Below are positions 54,489 through 60,018 of a stretch of DNA of 60,018 bases, one piece after another; within the stretch, counting starts at the first letter, position 1; every line of letters starts with the position of its first letter. This DNA comes from an uncultured Verrucomicrobiota bacterium (GTDB taxonomy: Bacteria; Verrucomicrobiota; Verrucomicrobiia; Palsa-1439), in NCBI GenBank assembly GCA_903825435.1, contig CAIKAP010000117.1:1-60018 (forward strand). Direction: 5' to 3'. Made by a program: the position numbers and the translations under genes. The notes under the pieces are model-generated. The model was not told the DNA's origin and did no database searches. It was given only the letters and a program-made list of their open reading frames with translations.

Positions 54489-54575
54489 TCCTTACCTCAC
54501 TTCAGTAGTTGCTGTACCATTTGCATGCGTTCTAACATTGTTGTTCAATGAGACTCGTGGGCGGCATCCTGAGAT

Positions 54576-54609
54576 TTAACCCCCTTCGCAAAACCGAATT
54601 CCTATCAGT
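54576..54609 (+). repeat. 34-35-bp dispersed repeat, copy C
   Basis: TTAACCCCCTTCGCAAAACC then GAATTCCTATCAGT, two bases before the stop codon of the prenyltransferase-fold gene. Confidence 0.9.
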
Positions 54610-54611
54610 TT

Positions 54612-55766
54612 TCACGGATAACGGCGCGCTTGGAGTATCTCCAGCGAGGTCAGGCTGTACGCGGTGCAGAGAACGGGGTCGTTCTCCCACCAACGGTTGT
54701 TCTCGTTCTGCCAGAAACCGTCAGACTTCTGGAGCGAGACGAACTTCTTCATCAACTCATACCGCCAGTCGTGTTTCTTCCCCTTGGCATCGGTAAAGGT
54801 GTCATCGCCGTACACCGTCAACGACTTGGTGACAGTGTGGTAGTAGTAATATAGTCCCTGAGGTCCCATGCCGGGATTATCGTCGAGCGTGTAGTTGCGC
54901 TGGAGCCATTCCACCGCCGCTTTCACGCGCGGGTCGTCCTTCTTCAATTCCGCGTAGATGTAGCTCTTCAACCCCGCGTAGCTCATCGAGCCGTAGCTGC
55001 GCAACGGCGTCTTCTCGTCCGACGGCGGTGCCTCGTCGGCAAAACTCATCCCCGGCATGTACACGAACCCGCCAGCGTCGGCTTCGCGGACGTTCTTGGC
55101 CCACGGCTGGTCGTTGCTGGCAGGAAGGTTCTGGCAACGCTGAAGGAACTGGACGGCCTTGCTCCAATGCAACCGCGACCCGGTGTGCGGCGAGTCATCG
55201 CCAGCACGAGTCTCCAGCGACTCCGTCAGTCGGATCGCTTCCAGCGCCCACTGCGTGTTCGACAAATCCGGCCGCTCCCGTTTACCGTAGCCGATGCCGC
55301 CGTAGCTCGTGTCGGATTCCTTGACGTTCTCGCCCGCGTCAAACTGCGAGTCCAACAGGAACCGTCGGGCGCGCTTGATCGTGTCGGTCAGCTCCGTCCT
55401 GCCGGTGGCCAGCAACGCCATCGTACAGATCGCCGTTGAGTAATTCGGATACTTGTCGGTCTCACCGCCGCCGTAGATGGCGCCGTTGGACTTGACGTTG
55501 CTGAGCAGGAACTTCACCGCCCGGTCCATCGCGCCCTGCGGCGGTTTCTCGCTGCGCGCTAGCGCCGTCAACGCCAGCCCCGTAATCGCCGGATGATGCC
55601 GCCACGAGCCGTCGGCCTCCTGCTGCTTGAGCATCCAGGCTGTGCCGCGTTCCTGCGCGCGCGCCACCTCCTGCAACAGTGAGATGTCCACCTGGCTCGG
55701 CAATTCTGCCGCCGCCGCGACACCGACGAACAGCGTGACCACAAGGCTGGCAATGAGGAGGCGCAT
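54612..55766 (-). CDS. secreted protein with terpenoid cyclase/prenyltransferase-like repeats
   Basis: 384 residues, signal peptide MRLLIASLVVTLFVGVAAAA. Alpha-toroid repeats of the squalene-hopene cyclase fold recur: GTAWMLKQQEADGSWRHHPA, AVKFLLSNVKSNGAIYGGG, ARRFLLDSQFDAGENV, YAGLKSYIYAELKKDDPRV, MKKFVSLQKSDGFWQNENN. The acidic DxDD catalytic motif of cyclases is not seen, and the protein is exported, so a binding or structural role is more likely than terpenoid synthesis. Such secreted toroids are common in PVC bacteria. It follows bacterioferritin by two bases. Confidence 0.85.
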   Translation of the reverse strand: MRLLIASLVVTLFVGVAAAAELPSQVDISLLQEVARAQERGTAWMLKQQEADGSWRHHPAITGLALTALARSEKPPQGAMDRAVKFLLSNVKSNGAIYGGGETDKYPNYSTAICTMALLATGRTELTDTIKRARRFLLDSQFDAGENVKESDTSYGGIGYGKRERPDLSNTQWALEAIRLTESLETRAGDDSPHTGSRLHWSKAVQFLQRCQNLPASNDQPWAKNVREADAGGFVYMPGMSFADEAPPSDEKTPLRSYGSMSYAGLKSYIYAELKKDDPRVKAAVEWLQRNYTLDDNPGMGPQGLYYYYHTVTKSLTVYGDDTFTDAKGKKHDWRYELMKKFVSLQKSDGFWQNENNRWWENDPVLCTAYSLTSLEILQARRYP

Positions 55767-55768
55767 GG

Positions 55769-56239
55769 TCAGGACTTGGTTTGTTCAGCGAGATAGTTCT
55801 GAAGGCCGAGTTGTTCGATCTGGGTCAGTTGTGTTTCGATCCAGTCGAGGTGGTCTTCCTCGTCCTTGAGGAGCGATTTGAACAGTTCGACAGTGCCGTT
55901 GTCGCCCAGTTCGGCGGCGAGGCGGATGTCGGCATTGTAGTCCTTGATGGCGCTGACTTCGGCGGCGCAATCGTTCTGCAACTGTTCGGGCACGTCCTTG
56001 CCGATGCGGATCGGGCTGAGACGGCTCACCGTGGGCTGGCCTTCGAGGAAGAGGATGCGACCGATGAGTTTCTCGGCATGCTTCATCTCATCAACGGCAC
56101 GTTTTTCGACGAGTTTGTGGAATTTTTCGTAGCCCCAATTGGCGCACATTTCCGAGTGCACTATGTACTGGTTAATCGCGGCCAGCTCGTCGGCCAGCCG
56201 CGCGTTCAACTGTTTCAATACCTTCTCACTGCCTTTCAT
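55769..56239 (-). CDS. bfr: bacterioferritin
   Basis: 156-residue iron-storage subunit of a 24-mer. Ferroxidase ligands are visible in NARLADELAAINQYIVHSEM, EKRAVDEMKHAEKLIGRILF (also the heme-binding Met of DEMKHA) and KDYNADIRLAAELGD with DEEDHLDWIETQL. GGGAG precedes the ATG. Its stop lies two bases before the next gene. The nearby rubrerythrin fragment suggests that this region once held a larger iron/oxygen-defence set. Confidence 0.95.
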   Translation of the reverse strand: MKGSEKVLKQLNARLADELAAINQYIVHSEMCANWGYEKFHKLVEKRAVDEMKHAEKLIGRILFLEGQPTVSRLSPIRIGKDVPEQLQNDCAAEVSAIKDYNADIRLAAELGDNGTVELFKSLLKDEEDHLDWIETQLTQIEQLGLQNYLAEQTKS

Positions 56240-56330
56240 GATGATTCTCCCTTTTTTGGTTGCCGGAACTGTAGCACCACCGCAGGCATGCCGCCAGCGG
56301 GAAAAAGGTTTTTGCGTGGTGGCCGGGCGT

Positions 56331-57407
56331 TCATGCGGCGGCGCGACAGGCCGCCGCGCGGGCGAGCAGCAATGCCTGCTCGGCAACGAGGAATTCCACC
56401 GGCGTGCGCAGGTAATGCACGGCGACAGGCTGGCACTGGCGCTGAAACACCGTTTGCTGCTTGAGCCATGCGGCGCTGGCGCGCCCGGCGGCGGGATAAC
56501 GGCCGGAAAGGGCGATGGCATCTATGCCGCCCATGGCCGCGAACGCCATACCGGATGCCTGGAGGAGACGGTAGCGGATCACGTCGCGAGCAAGTGTGTA
56601 TTTGTTTTTCGGCGCGTCAAAAAGTTCGTCGAAGGTGATGACCCGGCCGGTCAAGCCCTTGAGACCACTCTCGCGCGTGAAAAGCGTATTGAGCCGCTCG
56701 GGTCCCCAGTGGAGTTCCTCGGCCAGCAACATGACGAGGCCGGGGTCGAGGTCACCGCAGGTTGTCTGGCCAGGTAATCCCTCGATGGGGGTGACGCCAC
56801 TGGTGACGTACACCGGGCGGCCGCCATGGATTGCGGCAAGCTCCATCTGCGGTTCAAGGCAGAGCGAGAGAATGCGTGTGGCGCCGGTGCGCGCGGCATG
56901 CTGCCACGCGGCGGCGTGCAGCAGGCCGCAATAACCGAAACGGCGCAACCCGTGGGCACGCGCCAGATCGGTGTCGAGTGCATAAAGATACTCGCGCGCG
57001 GGCAGATCAGCGAAAAAGGCGGTATCGAACACCAGCACCTGCGGAACATCGGGGAACTGCGTGTCACATTGTTGCAACAGCTCCAGCAATACCGGGATGT
57101 GCAGCGGCGCGGCGGATGTCAGCGTTTCGAGCCGTCGAAGCACGTCGGCATCCACCACAACCGGTCCGTGAAATTCCGTGCCGCCGAAGGGCACGCGTAT
57201 CCCGATGGCGACCAGGGCTGCCGCCGTCTTGCGATTTGTTTGCGCGGCAGCCTGCAGGGCCTTCCGTATTTTCAACAGCGCAAGGTGGCACGCCATGGCG
57301 CCACGATAATCGCGGATCACGCCGGCGTTGTTTGGCCGCGTCAGGCGGTCCGTAAAAATGGCGTACCGGAGGGCTTCATGGCCGGGGACAAGTGTCAAAA
57401 GTTGCAT
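56331..57407 (-). CDS. acetate kinase-like paralogue lacking catalytic residues
   Basis: 358 residues aligned by eye with its neighbour AckA. Shared landmarks: APLHIPVLLELL for APLHNP, VLVFDTAFFADLPA for VFDTAFH, LRRFGYCGLLHAAAW for YGFHGTSH, VTPIEGLPGQTTCGDLDPG for PLQGLVMSTRCGDLD, and ESGLKGLTG for SSGVLGLSG. The phosphate-loop start NCGSSSLKY is absent, the catalytic HGTSH has become CGLLH, and the TR of TRCGD is TT. It should therefore not form acetyl phosphate. The start at 57407 has AGGAAACTTCC; an ATG at 57443 overlaps the ackA stop (ATGA). Confidence 0.8.
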   Translation of the reverse strand: MQLLTLVPGHEALRYAIFTDRLTRPNNAGVIRDYRGAMACHLALLKIRKALQAAAQTNRKTAAALVAIGIRVPFGGTEFHGPVVVDADVLRRLETLTSAAPLHIPVLLELLQQCDTQFPDVPQVLVFDTAFFADLPAREYLYALDTDLARAHGLRRFGYCGLLHAAAWQHAARTGATRILSLCLEPQMELAAIHGGRPVYVTSGVTPIEGLPGQTTCGDLDPGLVMLLAEELHWGPERLNTLFTRESGLKGLTGRVITFDELFDAPKNKYTLARDVIRYRLLQASGMAFAAMGGIDAIALSGRYPAAGRASAAWLKQQTVFQRQCQPVAVHYLRTPVEFLVAEQALLLARAAACRAAA

Positions 57408-57439
57408 GGAAGTTTCCTGTTCAAGCGGCTTGTTGTTCT

Positions 57440-58642
57440 TCATGGGGGGGGAAGCGTGGCATAGGTCTGGCGGCCAATGGCCAGTTCCTCGTTCGTCGCC
57501 ACGACAAGGATGCGGATGTCGCTGTCCATGGTTGCGACGTCGCATGGCAGCGACAGCGGCGCCGCGTTGTGCTGGAAATCCATCCGGACACCGAAACAGT
57601 CCATGTCAGCACAGACGGCGGCGCGCACCCCCGGCATCGTTTCGCCAATGGTGTCGGTGAAGATGATCGCGTCGGCGTCGCCGACGGTTGCGAGGTAGGC
57701 GCCGAGATATTTACGGAGGCGCCAGAGATAGACCTGGCTCGTGGCGTGCCGGCGCGCCGGGTCGGTCTCGTCGGGCGCGGGCGCGGCCAGCACGTCGCGG
57801 ATGTCGCCGGAGATGCCGGAGAGTCCCAGCACGCCGCTGCTCTTGTTCAGGGTCTTTTCGAGGGCATCGGTGTCGCCGCGCGCTGCGATCAGGAGGCGCA
57901 ACGCCGACGTGGAATCGAGGTCGCCGCAGCGCGTGCTCATCACCAGCCCCTGCAGCGGTGAAAAGCCCATGGTGTTGTCCACCGACCGGCCGTCCACCAC
58001 GGCGCAAAGGCTCGCGCCGCCGCTGCCGAGGTGGCAGCTCACCGCCGAGAATTTCGCCAATGGTTTTTTCAGGAACCGCGCCGCTTCCTCGACAACGTAC
58101 TGGTGGCTCGTGCCGTGAAACCCGTATTTGCGGATGCCCAGTTTTGCCGTAAGCTTGCGTGGCAGTGCATAGGTCGCGGCGCAGGCGGGAATAGTCGCAT
58201 GGAATGCGGTGTCGAACACCGCGACCTGGGGCAGGTCGGGATAACGTTCGCGGCAGGCGGCAATCAGCGCGGTTGCGGGGGGATTGTGCAGCGGGGCCAG
58301 TTTCTGGATCGTCTGCAGGTCGCGCAGCGCGTCGTCGTCCATGATCGTCGGGCCGGAAAAACGGGTGCCGCCGTGGACGAGACGGTGGCCGAGCGCGTTC
58401 GGCCTGGGCGCGCCGGTGTGCGCTAGCAGGCGCATGATTTCGTCGAAGGCGATGGCGTGGTCCGGCATTTCGACGGTGTGGACGGTTTGCTGTCCGTCCG
58501 CATGGTGCAGGATGCGCGAGGGCTCGGCGGTGCGCGGGCCGACGCGTTGGGCCTCGCCGCCCGCCAGTTCACGAGCTTCCGGCATGGCCAGCAGGCGATA
58601 CTTCAGCGACGAACTGCCGCAATTCAACACAAGGACATTCAT
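57440..58642 (-). CDS. ackA: acetate kinase
   Basis: 400 residues; makes ATP and acetate from acetyl phosphate, or the reverse. Motifs are complete: MNVLVLNCGSSSLKY, LGHRLVHGGTRF with the active-site Arg, KLAPLHNPP, VFDTAFHATIPA, YGFHGTSHQYV, SCHLGSGGASLCAV and STRCGDLD, plus the late ATNEELAIGRQT. It ends in a run of eight C (LPPP) next to its stop. It is cotranscribed with the degenerate paralogue through an ATGA overlap. No phosphotransacetylase or phosphoketolase is in the window. Confidence 0.95.
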   Translation of the reverse strand: MNVLVLNCGSSSLKYRLLAMPEARELAGGEAQRVGPRTAEPSRILHHADGQQTVHTVEMPDHAIAFDEIMRLLAHTGAPRPNALGHRLVHGGTRFSGPTIMDDDALRDLQTIQKLAPLHNPPATALIAACRERYPDLPQVAVFDTAFHATIPACAATYALPRKLTAKLGIRKYGFHGTSHQYVVEEAARFLKKPLAKFSAVSCHLGSGGASLCAVVDGRSVDNTMGFSPLQGLVMSTRCGDLDSTSALRLLIAARGDTDALEKTLNKSSGVLGLSGISGDIRDVLAAPAPDETDPARRHATSQVYLWRLRKYLGAYLATVGDADAIIFTDTIGETMPGVRAAVCADMDCFGVRMDFQHNAAPLSLPCDVATMDSDIRILVVATNEELAIGRQTYATLPPP

Positions 58643-58672
58643 GTGATTTCCCCTCCCGGTTTTTCCGGTGGC

Positions 58673-59881
58673 TCAGATTTCGTCCGCGGTCCAGCCGCAG
58701 ACCGGGATGCCGATCAGGCTGTGCGCGATGGAGGCGGTGCCGTAGATCGCAGTGTGCAGTTTTTCCAATTCGACAAACTCGCCGCGCGCATGCGCCTGTG
58801 CCTCCAGCCCAGGGCCGTAACCGATCGTCGGGATTTTGAATTCGTTGACCAGCACGCTGCCCGCGGTGCCCATGCCCAGCCGTCCGAGTTGCCACTTACC
58901 GGGCTGGCTCGCGCAACCCGCCGCCGCGAGCGCCTGCCGGGCGCGCGTCATCAGCGGATCAAACGGGTCTGTGCTCCACGCGCTTACGACGCGTCGCGCC
59001 ACCGCCGTGCGGCCGGTGTAGAGGCGTTGCGCTTCTTGTCGTACTTGCACGGCGACCTCGACCGAGCTGGAGTTGCGCGCGATCTGCCGGGTCTCGTGCG
59101 CGATTTGGTTGAGCACGCCAACCTCGTCGCCGTGCTGATGCAACCGTCGCGCGACGCGCATTGAGGCCAGCGCCACGCCACCCTGCTGGCAGCGGCCATT
59201 CTGAGCGAGGACAAAATCTTCGCCCGCAGAATCCGCGCCACCCATCACCTCGCCGAGATCACCGGCGATGCTGCGCGCAATGTCGTCCACCTGAAATGAA
59301 TTGAGACCTTCTACCTTGATGTCTATCTCCATCCAGCCATCGTGCCCGTAGTAAAGGCCAAGACCTGTCGGTTCGCCCATGATGACATAGTCCGGCTTCA
59401 ACCCCATCTCTGGCAACGTTCGTTCCATCAGGCAGCGCACACCCAGACTTAGGCCGTTTTCTTCCGCCACGGTCGCGGCCACCACTAGGTTGCCGTCCAG
59501 CGGCAGCAGGCTGTGTTTGAGCAGGTAAGCGGCATACAATTGCGCCGCCAAGCCGCTTTTGCAGTCTGCCGCACCCAGGCCGAAAAGCCGCCCGTCCTTC
59601 ACATGACACGGATGCGGATCGTCCCTGTCGGGCACAACGGTGTCGAGATGGCTGACCAATGCGAGCGTGGTATCCGCCTGCCGTCCCAGCAGCACACCGG
59701 TGACGTTGCCGCAGTCGTCGCGCACCACCGTGTGGAAACCGAGCGAGCGCATTTTCTCCTCGACCAGGTCGGCGGCCTGTTTCTCGTGAAGGCTCGTGTT
59801 GTCAATACTGACCAGCTCGCGCGCAAATTCCGTGGCGTCCGCCCTCAACCCATTCAATCGTCGTTGTAAAATATCGTACAT
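58673..59881 (-). CDS. M20-family metallohydrolase (ArgE/DapE/YgeY-like)
   Basis: 402 residues. Zinc-site motifs are ALVSHLDTVVPD, LFGLGAADCKSGLAAQLYA, VAATVAEENGLSLG and VIMGEPTGLGLYYGHDGWME in the first half, with AHARGEFVELEKL and the ending GWTADEI in the last part. The C-terminal third (GKWQLGRLGMGTAGSVLVNE, FKIPTIGYGPGLE) fits YgeY-like hydrolases. The middle (about 195-300), where the lid normally carries a His-x-Ser/Ala-x-Pro motif, does not match the family here. ATG 59881 is preferred to 59944. It lies 31 bp upstream of ackA on the same strand. Confidence 0.82.
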   Translation of the reverse strand: MYDILQRRLNGLRADATEFARELVSIDNTSLHEKQAADLVEEKMRSLGFHTVVRDDCGNVTGVLLGRQADTTLALVSHLDTVVPDRDDPHPCHVKDGRLFGLGAADCKSGLAAQLYAAYLLKHSLLPLDGNLVVAATVAEENGLSLGVRCLMERTLPEMGLKPDYVIMGEPTGLGLYYGHDGWMEIDIKVEGLNSFQVDDIARSIAGDLGEVMGGADSAGEDFVLAQNGRCQQGGVALASMRVARRLHQHGDEVGVLNQIAHETRQIARNSSSVEVAVQVRQEAQRLYTGRTAVARRVVSAWSTDPFDPLMTRARQALAAAGCASQPGKWQLGRLGMGTAGSVLVNEFKIPTIGYGPGLEAQAHARGEFVELEKLHTAIYGTASIAHSLIGIPVCGWTADEI

Positions 59882-60018
59882 ATGACGTTCTTGCAAAACT
59901 CGCTTTTGCGGGCTTTTTCGGCGATGGATTTGAACGGGATGCAAGGGGAAGCGTCTCAGAGTTATGCATGAACTGACCGCGATCTTCCACCATCTTCAAC
60001 GCCATCTTTTCCCTACAC
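59882..60018. other. unassigned window end
   Basis: 137 bp beyond the M20 start. A minus-strand frame runs to the edge but has no recognisable product. A short GCAAAA/TTTTGC stem followed by a T run (59893-59917, plus direction) is weak. Confidence 0.3.

Noticed and set aside
59945-60005. Minus-strand open frame at the window end
   Set aside because: No motif, no ribosome site, and it continues inside the M20 gene in another frame.

Overview
The window looks like a chromosomal contig from a GC-rich, Gram-negative-type bacterium, most likely of the PVC group and probably Verrucomicrobiota. That placement is inferred from gene style (lipoproteins, a very large alpha-2-macroglobulin, a secreted terpenoid-cyclase-fold protein, a PilT operon, DUF2157/GDYXXLXY pair, heptad-coding tandem repeats) and not from a marker gene. 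No rRNA, tRNA, CRISPR array, prophage or replication origin was found.

Layout. 1-5.6 kb: the 3' part of GAPDH, a two-component pair, an IS3 transposase scar and pyrD/pyrK. 5.6-11.4 kb: a TPR protein, a decayed secreted phosphatase, an SGNH hydrolase, and a split carbamoyl-phosphate synthase large subunit whose two halves flank a polyphosphate kinase 2 gene. 11.5-22.1 kb: a 2010-residue alpha-2-macroglobulin, ruvB/sixA, an unknown secreted protein and a LeuC-type dehydratase. 22.1-26.0 kb: a tightly overlapped operon of pilT, an HD/receiver/DUF4388 regulator, a CheY-like receiver and a lipoate ligase-family enzyme. 26.1-30.6 kb: an accessory stretch, AT-richer over the ankyrin cluster, with small membrane proteins and 21-bp tandem repeats. 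30.7-35.3 kb: lipoprotein, methyltransferase, L,D-transpeptidase, rmuC and terC. 35.4-42.5 kb: an HlyD/ABC-2 exporter whose ATPase is frameshifted, a ceramidase-like protein and three membrane proteins. 42.5-50.8 kb: NYN nuclease, ACT protein, LysR regulator and gltBD. 50.8-60 kb: an oxidoreductase, a repeat-scarred stretch with gene fragments, bacterioferritin, an acetate kinase followed by a catalytically degenerate paralogue, and an M20 hydrolase.

The strongest unexplained signals are these. (1) An 18-bp element, GTTCCGGTTTTGTTCCGG (two GTTCCGG boxes 11 bp apart), occurs five times exactly and several times nearly, between genes and inside reading frames. (2) carB is split with ppk2 lodged between the halves. 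(3) Many start codons lie 6-10 nt after a good -10 box, which suggests leaderless transcription. (4) The ACT-domain gene appears to start at AUA. (5) A 34-35-bp second repeat family sits at three junctions near 52.9-54.6 kb, one of them truncating a rubrerythrin gene.

Many genes are chained by 1-4 bp stop/start overlaps, so most of the window is probably expressed as short operons. All functional calls come from reading motifs by eye. No database search was run.
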